The notes under the pieces were generated by a model, which saw nothing but the letters and a program-made list of their open reading frames with translations, was not told the DNA's origin and ran no database searches. A stretch of DNA of 64,000 nt from positions 806,001 through 870,000 of the forward strand of contig NZ_AP038785.1 in assembly GCF_047160095.1 (NCBI RefSeq). Direction: 5' to 3'. This DNA is from Rodentibacter abscessus. GTDB lineage: Bacteria > Pseudomonadota > Gammaproteobacteria > Enterobacterales > Pasteurellaceae. Made by a program: the position numbers and the translations under genes. Of this stretch, positions 1-7,900 are shown in pieces; position 1 is the first letter of the stretch; every line of letters begins with the position of its first letter.

Positions 1-1
1 C

Positions 2-262
2 AAAGCAATGCAACTGATTTATCAATTTGAACAAAAAAAACGCCATAGTTACGGCGGTGCGGTGGGTTATCTCACTTCTGACGGAGGTTTTGATACCTGT
101 ATCGTTATTCGTTCCGCTTTTGTTCAAAACGGCATAGCCTATGTGCAAGCCGGCTGTGGCGAAGTATTAGATTCCGATCCGCAAATGGAAGCGGATGAAA
201 CCCGTCATAAAGCCGCAGCTGTGCTTAAAGCGATTCGACAAACCAACACACAAGCAAAATAA
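2..262 (+). CDS. trpE: Anthranilate synthase component I, C-terminal end (partial)
   Basis: The open frame enters from the left edge and ends at a TAA, giving the last 86 or so residues of the large subunit of anthranilate synthase, which makes anthranilate from chorismate with ammonia supplied by TrpG. Visible family motifs are YGGAVGYL and the tail VQAGCGEVLDSDP followed by ADETRHKAAAVLKAI, which belong to the chorismate-binding fold. The in-frame ATG at position 8 is internal, not a start. trpG begins 10 bases after the stop, so the two subunits are co-transcribed. Any trp leader or operator would lie left of this window. Confidence 0.93.
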   Translation, partial: KAMQLIYQFEQKKRHSYGGAVGYLTSDGGFDTCIVIRSAFVQNGIAYVQAGCGEVLDSDPQMEADETRHKAAAVLKAIRQTNTQAK

Positions 263-272
263 GGAATGTATG

Positions 273-854
273 ATGGCAAATATTCTTTTTTTAGATAATT
301 TCGATTCCTTCACTTACAATTTAGCGGATCAATTCCGAGTGTTGGGACATCAAGTCAAAATTTATCGCAATGATTGCGATTTGAAAGTAGTTGTGGAAGC
401 CGCATTGAATACACCGGAAACGATTCTTGCGCTTTCTCCCGGCCCCGGCTCACCGGCTGAAGCAGGGATTTTATTGCCGTTAATTGAACGTTTGAAAGAT
501 CATGTGCCAATTATCGGCATTTGTTTAGGGCACCAAGCCTTAATTCAAGCCTTTGGCGGAAAAGTTGTGCATGCCGGTGAAGTGTTACACGGAAAGGTTT
601 CCAAAATCACTCACGATGGTAAAGCAATGTTTAAAAATTTGGCAAATCCAATGCCGGTCGCACGTTATCATTCTCTAATGGGACAGGATTTACCGGAAGA
701 ATTTATCGTCAATGCAGAATATAACGGTATCATTATGGCAATTCGCCACCGCGATTTACCAATCTGTGCATACCAATTCCATCCGGAAAGTATTTTAACC
801 GTTCAAGGTTCACAACTACTACAGCAATCCATTGAATGGTTGTTGAATAGATAA
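273..854 (+). CDS. trpG: Anthranilate synthase component II (glutamine amidotransferase)
   Basis: Small subunit of anthranilate synthase (193 aa), a class I glutamine amidotransferase that releases ammonia for TrpE. The N-terminus MANILFLDNFDSFTYN is typical; the nucleophile is Cys84 in GICLGHQAL, and the His-Glu pair sits in YQFHPESIL near the C-terminus. ATGATG occurs at 270 and 273; the second is preferred because the protein then starts MANILFLDN, with the ribosome site AAGGAA at 261-266. An open frame extends upstream to 195 but overlaps trpE and has no ribosome site. It is a stand-alone amidotransferase, not fused to TrpD as in enterics. Confidence 0.95.
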   Translation: MANILFLDNFDSFTYNLADQFRVLGHQVKIYRNDCDLKVVVEAALNTPETILALSPGPGSPAEAGILLPLIERLKDHVPIIGICLGHQALIQAFGGKVVHAGEVLHGKVSKITHDGKAMFKNLANPMPVARYHSLMGQDLPEEFIVNAEYNGIIMAIRHRDLPICAYQFHPESILTVQGSQLLQQSIEWLLNR

Positions 855-912
855 AATTGAAATTTAAACATCAACGGCGAACCGAATTCGCCCATACATT
901 AAGGAAAACAAA

Positions 913-1299
913 ATGATCACTGTATTCGGACTTAAATCTAAACTTACCTCACGTCGAGAAATGTTGGCAGAAGTTATTTATAACAGCCTTTACTTAGGTT
1001 TAGACATTCCAAAAGGCAAACACGCTATTCGCTTTTTAGGTTTAGAAAAAGAAGATTTTTACTATCCTTTTGACCGTAGCGACGATTACACCGTCATTGA
1101 AATCAACTTAATGGCAGGCCGTATGGAAGGCACCAAAAAACGTTTAATAAAAATGTTATTTAGCGAATTGGAATACAAACTGGGTATTCGTGCCCATGAT
1201 GTGGAAATTACTATCAAAGAGCAACCTGCGCACTGTTGGGGATTCCGAGGAATGACCGGTGATGAAGCACGGGATCTAGACTACGATATTTATGTTTAG
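913..1299 (+). CDS. Tautomerase-family-like small protein inside the trp operon
   Basis: Protein of 128 aa between trpG and trpD on the same strand, with ribosome site AAGGAAA before ATG 913. It resembles the hypothetical protein found at the same place in Haemophilus influenzae (recalled as HI1388.1) and, more weakly, the tautomerase / malonate semialdehyde decarboxylase-like family: an N-terminal beta strand (ITVFGLKSKL), a helix, and a C-terminal WGFRGMTGDEARDLDYDIYV stretch. Classical tautomerases use Pro2 as catalytic base; here residue 2 is Ile, so that chemistry is not expected without change. No role in tryptophan synthesis is established; the position suggests co-expression only. Confidence 0.6.
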   Translation: MITVFGLKSKLTSRREMLAEVIYNSLYLGLDIPKGKHAIRFLGLEKEDFYYPFDRSDDYTVIEINLMAGRMEGTKKRLIKMLFSELEYKLGIRAHDVEITIKEQPAHCWGFRGMTGDEARDLDYDIYV

Positions 1300-1342
1300 C
1301 AGAGAAAGCGACGTCCAAAAATAATAAAATAAGGAACGAACT

Positions 1343-2344
1343 ATGCAACACGACCAATTATTAGAACAGCTTTATACCGGAAATCAACTTTCAACTGAAG
1401 AAAGTACCGCACTTTTTAATGCCGTCATTCAAGGAAAACTCTCGAATGAGCAAATCGCAGCGATGCTTATCGCCTTAAAAGTACGCGATGCAACCATTGA
1501 TGAAATTAGCGGAGCCGTAGCAGCTTCATTACAAAATGCCAAAATATTTCCACGCCCAACCTATCCTTTTGCGGATATTGTCGGCACAGGTGGAGACGGA
1601 CAAAATACCATCAATATTTCCACCGCAAGTTGTATCACTGCGGCAGCAATGGACGTAAAAGTTGCCAAACACGGCAATCGTAGCGTTTCCAGCCAATCCG
1701 GTGCAAGTGATGTGTTGAGTGCTTTAGGCGTCAATGTAAATATGTCATCGGAAACCGCCCGCCAAGCTTTAGATGAAATCGGCGTATGTTTTTTGTTTGC
1801 ACAGCAATATCATTCCGGCTTTCGTCACGTTGCACCGGTTCGAACCGCATTGAAAACACGCACGATCTTTAATATCCTCGGTCCATTAATTAATCCGGCA
1901 CGTCCAAATTATAGCTTATTAGGTGTTTATGCACCCGAATTGGTGAAAACCTATGCGGATACAGCCCTAGCCCTTGGTCACGAACATACTTTTGTCGTCT
2001 ATGGTTCGGGATTAGATGAAGTTGCGTTGCATGGTGAGACTCAAGTGGCGGAAGTGAAAAACGGAAGAGTTGATTACTTCACCCTAACACCGGAAGATTT
2101 CGGCTTAAAAACACAATCATTAGCAAGCCTACGCGGCGGTGAGCCACAAGAAAATGCCAAAATACTGACCGCACTCTTGCAAGGTAAAGGCAAAACGGAA
2201 CACGCCAATGCCGTTGCAGCCAATACTGCATTATTATTAAAACTATTCGGACAAGAAGATCTCAAACAAAATACCCAAAATGTATTGGAAACTTTGGCGA
2301 GTGGTAAAGCATTTGAGACATTGCAAAAATTAGTGCAGTATTAA
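1343..2344 (+). CDS. trpD: Anthranilate phosphoribosyltransferase
   Basis: 333 aa, the usual family length. It joins anthranilate to phosphoribosyl pyrophosphate to give N-(5-phosphoribosyl)-anthranilate. The PRPP-binding motif GTGGDGQNTINISTAS is at about residues 81-96, followed by KHGNRSVSSQSGASDVLSALG and the conserved HVAPVRTALKTRTIFNILGPLINP. The ribosome site AAGGAACG precedes ATG 1343. It is a separate TrpD without the N-terminal TrpG domain. A USS (complement ACCGCACTT) lies near position 1410 inside the gene. Confidence 0.96.
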   Translation: MQHDQLLEQLYTGNQLSTEESTALFNAVIQGKLSNEQIAAMLIALKVRDATIDEISGAVAASLQNAKIFPRPTYPFADIVGTGGDGQNTINISTASCITAAAMDVKVAKHGNRSVSSQSGASDVLSALGVNVNMSSETARQALDEIGVCFLFAQQYHSGFRHVAPVRTALKTRTIFNILGPLINPARPNYSLLGVYAPELVKTYADTALALGHEHTFVVYGSGLDEVALHGETQVAEVKNGRVDYFTLTPEDFGLKTQSLASLRGGEPQENAKILTALLQGKGKTEHANAVAANTALLLKLFGQEDLKQNTQNVLETLASGKAFETLQKLVQY

Positions 2345-2401
2345 TCATACAGTATATGGATTTGTAAATTAAAGCATTCCCCACAATTAAAAGGCAACAT
2401 A

Positions 2402-3832
2402 ATGATTATTCAAGATTTCTCAAAACCCATAGATTCCGCCACGGTGCTACAAAAAATCGTACTCGACAAAGCCATGTGGGTAAAAACGAAAGAAGCGGAA
2501 TTTCCGTTAAGTGAATTTCAGCAAAACATCTCGAAATCCGACCGCTCTTTTTATGATGCCCTTGCTAAAGGTTCATATAAAAAGCCCGCTTATATTTTGG
2601 AATGTAAAAAAGCGTCACCATCAAAAGGCTTAATTCGTTCCGAATTCAATTTAACCGAAATCGCCAACGTATATAAACACTACGCCTCTGCGGTTTCCGT
2701 CCTTACCGATGAAAAATATTTTCAGGGCAGTTTTGAATTTCTGCCACAGGTACGCAATATCGTGCAACAACCTGTGTTGTGCAAAGATTTTATGATCAGC
2801 GAATATCAGGTTTATCTTGCCCGTTATTATCAGGCAGATGCTATTCTCTTAATGCTTTCCGTCGTAAACGATAATACTTACCAAATGTTGGCAGATCTTG
2901 CGCATTCTCTAGGGATGGGCGTACTAACAGAAACTGCAAATGAAAAGGAATTTGAACGAGCACTTGCGCTTGGTGCAAAAATTATCGGTGTAAATAATCG
3001 CAATTTGCACGATCTCAGTGTAGATTTGAACTGCATAGTAAAACTCACTGAAAAATATGCGGATCGTATTCCTGCAGACATTCGTATTATTAGCGAATCG
3101 GGTATCTATAATCATCATCAGATTCGTCAATTACAAAATGTGGCACACGGTTTTTTAATCGGTAGTAGCCTAATGGGAAACAAAGATCTCAATAACGCGG
3201 TTCGCGCCATCATATTCGGCGAAAACAAAGTATGCGGTTTAACACGAACACAAGATGTTAAAAACGCCTACGAAAATGGTGCGCTTTATGGGGGATTAAT
3301 CTTCGCCGAACATTCAAAACGCTGTGTGAGCTTACGTCAAGCACAGGAATTAGTTACTGCTGCTCCACTTCGTTTTGTCGGTGTTTTTCAAAATCAAGAA
3401 ATGGAGTTTATTGTAAAAATAGCCCAACAACTACAACTCTATGCGGTGCAATTACATGGTGATGAAAGCGCTGAATTTATCACAGCTCTTCGTACAAAAT
3501 TGCCCGAATTTACCCAAATTTGGAAAGCGGTTTCAGTGAATTCGGAAGAAAAAAGTGCGGTCAATATTGTCGATGATCCAAATGTTGCGCGTTATATTTT
3601 TGACAGTCAAACTGCAAATCAACAAGGTGGCACGGGCAAAACCTTTGATTGGTCTTTAATTCCTGAAAATTTGAAACACAAAATTCTATTGGCTGGTGGC
3701 ATTTCACCGGAAAATAGTGAACAAGCAATGCAGCAAAATTGCTTAGGCTTAGATCTTAATTCCGGTGTAGAAACCTCACCGGGTATCAAAGATGAAACCA
3801 AAGTGCGGTCGGTTTTTGAGAAAATTTTATAA
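2402..3832 (+). CDS. trpC: Bifunctional indole-3-glycerol phosphate synthase / phosphoribosylanthranilate isomerase
   Basis: A 476-aa fusion of two TIM barrels catalysing two successive steps. The N-terminal IGPS domain (about 1-255) has KKASPSKGLIR, the CKDFM strand (VLCKDFMISEYQVYLARYYQAD) and ISESGIYN. The C-terminal PRAI (TrpF) domain (about 256-476) starts KVCGLTRTQDV, with the catalytic Cys, and ends with LLAGGISPENSEQA and GLDLNSGVETSPGIKD. The fused form is normal for gamma-proteobacteria. It follows trpD after 57 bases; a USS at 3801-3809 lies in the last codons. Confidence 0.96.
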   Translation: MIIQDFSKPIDSATVLQKIVLDKAMWVKTKEAEFPLSEFQQNISKSDRSFYDALAKGSYKKPAYILECKKASPSKGLIRSEFNLTEIANVYKHYASAVSVLTDEKYFQGSFEFLPQVRNIVQQPVLCKDFMISEYQVYLARYYQADAILLMLSVVNDNTYQMLADLAHSLGMGVLTETANEKEFERALALGAKIIGVNNRNLHDLSVDLNCIVKLTEKYADRIPADIRIISESGIYNHHQIRQLQNVAHGFLIGSSLMGNKDLNNAVRAIIFGENKVCGLTRTQDVKNAYENGALYGGLIFAEHSKRCVSLRQAQELVTAAPLRFVGVFQNQEMEFIVKIAQQLQLYAVQLHGDESAEFITALRTKLPEFTQIWKAVSVNSEEKSAVNIVDDPNVARYIFDSQTANQQGGTGKTFDWSLIPENLKHKILLAGGISPENSEQAMQQNCLGLDLNSGVETSPGIKDETKVRSVFEKIL

Positions 3833-3919
3833 ACCAACGGCTAGTGCTTAATCAATCCAACATGTGCGAATGAAAATCTGATGAAATTTGACCGCACTTC
3901 ACATTCATAAGGAGACAAT

Positions 3920-4678
3920 ATGTCTAGAATAGCGTTAGTAACCGGTGCCACAGCCGGCTTTGGAACGGCAATTTGCCGCACATTAATAGATGCAGACTAT
4001 CGTGTTATTGGCACAGGACGCCGTACGGAACGTTTAGCCCTTCTTCACACCGAACTGGGCGAACAATTTCTTCCTCTCGCCTTTGATGTTTCTGATCGTA
4101 TCGCAACACAACAAGCGATCCAATCGCTACCAAAGGAATGGCAAAAAATTGATTTACTGGTGAACAATGCAGGGCTTGCGCTGGGTTTGGAAACCGCAGA
4201 CCAAGCAAATCTTGATGATTGGGAGAAAATGGTTGATACGAATATTAAAGGTTTAATTAATATAACCCGCTTTGTATTGCCTCAGATGGTGGAACGTAAC
4301 ACGGGACATATCATTAACTTAGGTTCAATTGCAGGTACTTACCCTTATCCGGGGGGAAATGTATATGGCGGAACGAAAGCCTTTGTTAAACAATTCAGTT
4401 TAAACTTACGGGCAGATCTCGCCGGTAAAAATATTCGTGTTTCCAATATTGAACCGGGACTTTGCGGCGGTACGGAATTTTCAAATGTCCGTTTTAAAGG
4501 CGATGATGAACGGGCCGAAAAACTTTATGAAAATGTGTCATACGTTACGCCACAAGATATTGCCAATATTGTGTTATGGCTCAACCAACAACCGGAACAC
4601 GTAAACATCAATCGTATTGAAGTGATGCCGACCGCACAAACTTTCAATCCATTAAAAGTAACGAAAAACTCAAATTAA
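3920..4678 (+). CDS. Short-chain dehydrogenase (YdfG / serine 3-dehydrogenase-like)
   Basis: A 252-aa classical SDR. The NAD(P) motif TGATAGFG is at about residues 8-15, NNAG at about 87-90, the catalytic Ser in LGSIAGTYPYPGG and the Tyr-Lys pair in YGGTKAF. It most resembles YdfG-type NADP-dependent 3-hydroxy acid (serine / allothreonine) dehydrogenases. The ribosome site AAGGAGAC precedes ATG 3920. It lies between trpCF and trpB, 18 bases upstream of trpB, as does the homologous SDR upstream of trpB in H. influenzae (from memory). A link to serine handling near tryptophan synthase is plausible but unproven. Confidence 0.85.
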   Translation: MSRIALVTGATAGFGTAICRTLIDADYRVIGTGRRTERLALLHTELGEQFLPLAFDVSDRIATQQAIQSLPKEWQKIDLLVNNAGLALGLETADQANLDDWEKMVDTNIKGLINITRFVLPQMVERNTGHIINLGSIAGTYPYPGGNVYGGTKAFVKQFSLNLRADLAGKNIRVSNIEPGLCGGTEFSNVRFKGDDERAEKLYENVSYVTPQDIANIVLWLNQQPEHVNINRIEVMPTAQTFNPLKVTKNSN

Positions 4679-4696
4679 AAATAACAAGGAAACACA

Positions 4697-5893
4697 ATGT
4701 CAGAGCCCATTCTAAATCCGTATTTCGGTGAATTTGGCGGTATGTATGTGCCGGAAATTCTAATACCGGTATTACAACAACTAGAAAAAGCCTTTGTGGA
4801 GGCGCAAGCCGATCCGCAATTTCAACAGGAATTTCAGGATTTGTTAAAAAATTATGCGGGCAGACCAACCGCACTTACTCTTTGCCGTAATCTGACCAAA
4901 GGCACGAAAGCAAAAATTTATCTTAAACGTGAAGATCTATTGCACGGCGGTGCCCATAAAACCAATCAAGTGCTTGGGCAAATCTTACTGGCGAAACGTA
5001 TGGGAAAAACCCGTATTATCGCAGAAACAGGCGCGGGGCAGCACGGTGTAGCAACTGCTCTTGCCTGTGCGATGCTGGATATGCCTTGCCATGTTTATAT
5101 GGGGGCAAAAGATGTGGAACGTCAATCACCAAATGTATTCCGTATGCGTTTAATGGGCGCAGAAGTCATTCCGGTGCAAAAAGGTTCTTGTTCGCTGAAA
5201 GACGCTTGTTGTGAAGCAATGCGTGATTGGTCTGCTAACTATGAAACCACCCACTATTTACTCGGTACGGCAGCAGGTCCTCACCCGTTCCCAACCATTG
5301 TTCGTGAATTTCAAAAAATGATTGGTGAAGAAACCAAACGCCAGATTTTGGAATGTGAAGGCCGATTGCCGGATGCGGTGATTGCCGCTGTTGGTGGAGG
5401 TTCAAATGCAATCGGTATGTTCACCGATTTTATTGATGAATCCAGCGTACGTTTAATCGGCGTAGAGCCTGCAGGTAAAGGCATTGAAACGGGTGAGCAC
5501 GGCGCACCGCTAGGTCACGCTAAAGTCGGTATCTATTTCGGAATGAAATCACCACTTATGCAAACGCCGGATGGTCAGGTGGAAGAATCTTATTCTGTTT
5601 CTGCGGGTTTGGACTTCCCTTCCGTTGGCCCTCAGCACGCTTATTTACAAAGCATTGGACGTGCCGAATATCCTTCTATCACTGATGATGAAGCCCTAAA
5701 TGCGTTCCAAGAACTTGCGAAACACGAAGGAATTATTCCGGCTCTTGAAAGCGCTCATGCGCTTGCTCAGGCATTAAAAATGATTCATCAAGAACCCAAT
5801 AAAGAACAAATTCTTGTTGTGAATTTATCCGGTCGCGGTGATAAAGATATTTTCACCGTAGATAAGATTTTAACTGAAAAAGGAATGAAATGA
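4697..5893 (+). CDS. trpB: Tryptophan synthase beta chain
   Basis: 398 aa, PLP-dependent; condenses indole with L-serine to tryptophan. It opens NPYFGEFGGMYVPE, and the PLP lysine is Lys88 in GGAHKTNQ. The phosphate-binding glycine loop is GGGSNAIGMF, and GSGRGDKD-type ending is seen as SGRGDKDIF. Length and motifs are complete. The stop TGA shares its final A with the trpA start, so alpha and beta chains are translationally coupled. The use of TGA here matters for the release-factor question raised by the prfB relic nearby. Confidence 0.97.
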   Translation: MSEPILNPYFGEFGGMYVPEILIPVLQQLEKAFVEAQADPQFQQEFQDLLKNYAGRPTALTLCRNLTKGTKAKIYLKREDLLHGGAHKTNQVLGQILLAKRMGKTRIIAETGAGQHGVATALACAMLDMPCHVYMGAKDVERQSPNVFRMRLMGAEVIPVQKGSCSLKDACCEAMRDWSANYETTHYLLGTAAGPHPFPTIVREFQKMIGEETKRQILECEGRLPDAVIAAVGGGSNAIGMFTDFIDESSVRLIGVEPAGKGIETGEHGAPLGHAKVGIYFGMKSPLMQTPDGQVEESYSVSAGLDFPSVGPQHAYLQSIGRAEYPSITDDEALNAFQELAKHEGIIPALESAHALAQALKMIHQEPNKEQILVVNLSGRGDKDIFTVDKILTEKGMK

Positions 5894-6699
5894 TGAGCCG
5901 TTTTGAAACTAAATTTACTTCGCTCCAAGCAAAAAATGAAGGAGCATTCGTTCCTTTTGTCACATTATGTGACCCAACATTCGACCGCTCTTTTGAAATT
6001 ATTTGCACTTTAGTTGAAAATGGTGCGGATGCCTTAGAACTCGGTTTTCCATTTTCTGATCCGCTTTTAGACGGGCCGGTTATTCAGGCAGCAAACAATC
6101 GTGCATTGAATGCAGGTCATAGCACGGAAGATAGCTTTAAATTGATCGAAAAAGTGCGGTCAAAATATCCGGAGATTCCGATTAGTCTTCTTCTCTGTGC
6201 TAATCTTATTTTCGCAAAAGGTCTTGATAAGTTTTATCAACGTTGTGCTGAGGTGGGCGTAGATGCCGTACTTGTGGCGGATATTCCCCTGCTAGCAAAA
6301 AAGGATTACGTTCAAGCCGCCAAAAAATATGGCATTCGGCCGGTGTTTATTTGCCCTCCGAATGCAGATGAGAAAACAGTTCAAGGTGTGGCAAAAAATA
6401 GCGAAGGTTACACATATTTAGTTTCTCGTGCAGGTGTAACAAGTGCCGAAAATCAAGCGCATTCGACAAATTTAGATACGCTTATTGAACAACTGAAAGC
6501 GCATAATGCCCCCCCTATCTTGCAAGGATTCGGCATCGCACAACCTGCACAAGTAAAAGAAGCCTTAAAACTTGGAGCAGCGGGCGCAATTTCAGGTTCT
6601 GCAACCGTAAAAATTATTGAACGAAATTTGGATAATCATACAAAATGTTTATCTGAACTGGCTGAATTTGTTCAATCAATGAAAGCGGCGACAATCTAA
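5893..6699 (+). CDS. trpA: Tryptophan synthase alpha chain
   Basis: 268 aa from the preferred start. It cleaves indole-3-glycerol phosphate to indole, which is channelled to TrpB. The catalytic Glu49 (ALELGFPFSDP) and Asp60 (LLDGP) are both present, and GFGIAQPAQV and GAISGSATV form the phosphate site. ATG occurs at 5890 and 5893; the second gives the usual MSRFET start and overlaps the trpB stop by one base (TGATG), with AAAGGA upstream. A USS is embedded at 6152-6160 as coding sequence. It is the last gene of the operon. Confidence 0.96.
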   Translation: MSRFETKFTSLQAKNEGAFVPFVTLCDPTFDRSFEIICTLVENGADALELGFPFSDPLLDGPVIQAANNRALNAGHSTEDSFKLIEKVRSKYPEIPISLLLCANLIFAKGLDKFYQRCAEVGVDAVLVADIPLLAKKDYVQAAKKYGIRPVFICPPNADEKTVQGVAKNSEGYTYLVSRAGVTSAENQAHSTNLDTLIEQLKAHNAPPILQGFGIAQPAQVKEALKLGAAGAISGSATVKIIERNLDNHTKCLSELAEFVQSMKAATI

Positions 6700-6709
6700 C
6701 TATCCATAA

Positions 6710-6738
6710 AAAAACCGCATATAAAACGTGCGGTTTTT
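6710..6738 (+). terminator. Rho-independent terminator of the trp operon
   Basis: Perfect 10-base stem AAAAACCGCA / TGCGGTTTTT with a 9-base loop, 10 bases after trpA, ending in a T run. The stem resembles a shortened USS pair. Confidence 0.88.
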
Positions 6739-6775
6739 CGTTTGATCTATAAAGCTCATCGTATTTAAACTGAGC

Positions 6776-7140
6776 TTACTTATGCAACCAAATTTCCAAT
6801 AACAATCGGGTCGGATTTTCTAGGTGCTCTTTAATTGCTACTAAAAATTCAATGGATAATAGTTGTGATAAATAATGTCTTCGCTGCCAATCAATGCATT
6901 GACTTCCGAATAACATTTTAAGGCTTCGACCATCGCTTTTATGGAGAAAGAAATAAAGTTCGATCACACATCCTGTTGTTTTCAAATTGTTTGCGTAAAT
7001 TCATAATTGCATATCTACTTCAAGTCGGGAGCATTACGGTGCTGTTTTGGGGGGCGAGTAACCGTTCGGCAGTGCGTTTGCATAAACGGGTCATCGGTAC
7101 ATGTTTTTCTGCACACGGTAGATAATCGCTAGATCCTTGG
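6776..7140 (-). pseudogene. sucB: Decayed fragment of sucB (2-oxoglutarate dehydrogenase E2)
   Basis: Read on the minus strand in shifting frames, this stretch matches the start and the very end of the E2 catalytic domain of dihydrolipoamide succinyltransferase. I see AEKHVPMTRLCKRTAERLL, then a stop, MNLRKQFEN after a frameshift, SFSIKAMVEALKCYSEVNA and LIGSEDIIYHNYY, and finally EFLVAIKEHLENPTRLLLEI just before a stop. Family counterparts are VPMTRLRKRIAERLL, SFYVKAVVEALKRYPEVNA, DDVVYHNYF and FLVTIKELLEDPTRLLLDV. The middle of the domain, with the HxxxDG active site, is missing. At least two frameshifts, an early stop and an internal deletion mean it cannot work. The 69-aa open frame at 6776-6985 is a product of this decay. 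Confidence 0.82.
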
Positions 7141-7254
7141 TAACCCCTTTGCAGACAACAAAGATAACGAAAATAACCTCAACGCCTTGAATCTACCCAA
7201 TTCCCTGAAAATAGCATATAATTCACTGCTCATAGTAAGTTTAGGCAACGATTA

Positions 7255-7883
7255 TATTTGAAATCAATCCGATAAAATGTAGATCTGCAAGCGGGTTCAG
7301 ACAGCACAGAAGCCCAAGATTGGACGGAAATGCTGTTAAACGTGTATTTACATAGAGCGGAAAGTAAAGGCTTTAAAACCTGACGGCGATGTCTCCGGTA
7401 TTAAATCCGCCACAATTCGAATGTCCGATGAATATGCTTTCGGCTGGTTAAGAACCGAAAACGGCATACACCACTTAATACGGAAGGCCCGTTTGATTCC
7501 AACAACCGTCGTCATACCTCTTTTAGCGGCACTTTCGTTTATCCTAAAACTGATGAGGATATTGAGATCAACCCGGCAGATTTACGTATTGACACGTATT
7601 TAGCCTCCTTTGTCGATGCTCTGTACATCAGCAAAACCAAAAGTGCGGTCAGAATTGTCCACATTCCGAGCGGTATCATCGTGCAATGCCGAAACGACCG
7701 TTCGTAACACAAAAATAAAGAGCAATGGATGAAACAGCCGGAGCAGCAGAATCTGCTTATACGCTTAGGACGGCGGTCGTATCAAAAGCTTACGCACAGA
7801 CGTTGAAAGCCACAATACACAAGCCGTACCGGACAGTGATCTTGATCGTTTTATTGAAGCAAGTTTAAAAGTTAGGACTATAA
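7255..7883 (+). pseudogene. prfB: Decayed prfB (peptide chain release factor 2)
   Basis: Plus-strand relic of the C-terminal two thirds of RF2. Recognisable pieces are DLQAGSDSTEAQDWTEMLLNVYLHRAESKGFKT (broken by TGA at 7381), then SGIKSATIRMSDEYAFGWLRTENGI, a frameshift near 7475, RRHTSF, TDEDIEINPADLRIDTYLAS, KSAVRIVHIPSGIIVQCRNDRS and, after more shifts, NTQAVPDSDLDRFIEASLK with the old stop TAA at 7881-7883. Where the catalytic GAGGQH loop should be, the frame reads FVDALY, so GGQ is lost. The 60-aa open frame at 7421-7603 is a frameshifted part of this. A USS survives at 7641-7649. RF2 must come from another locus, because genes in this window still end in TGA. Confidence 0.9.
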
Positions 7884-7900
7884 GGCGCTTAATTATTCTA

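Noticed and set aside
6776..6985. 69-aa minus-strand open frame
   Set aside because: It begins inside the sucB relic in a wrong frame and ends in the true SucB C-terminal tail; not a gene.
7421..7603. 60-aa plus-strand open frame
   Set aside because: It is a frameshifted piece of the prfB relic; only its first part (SDEYAFGWLRTENGI) is meaningful.
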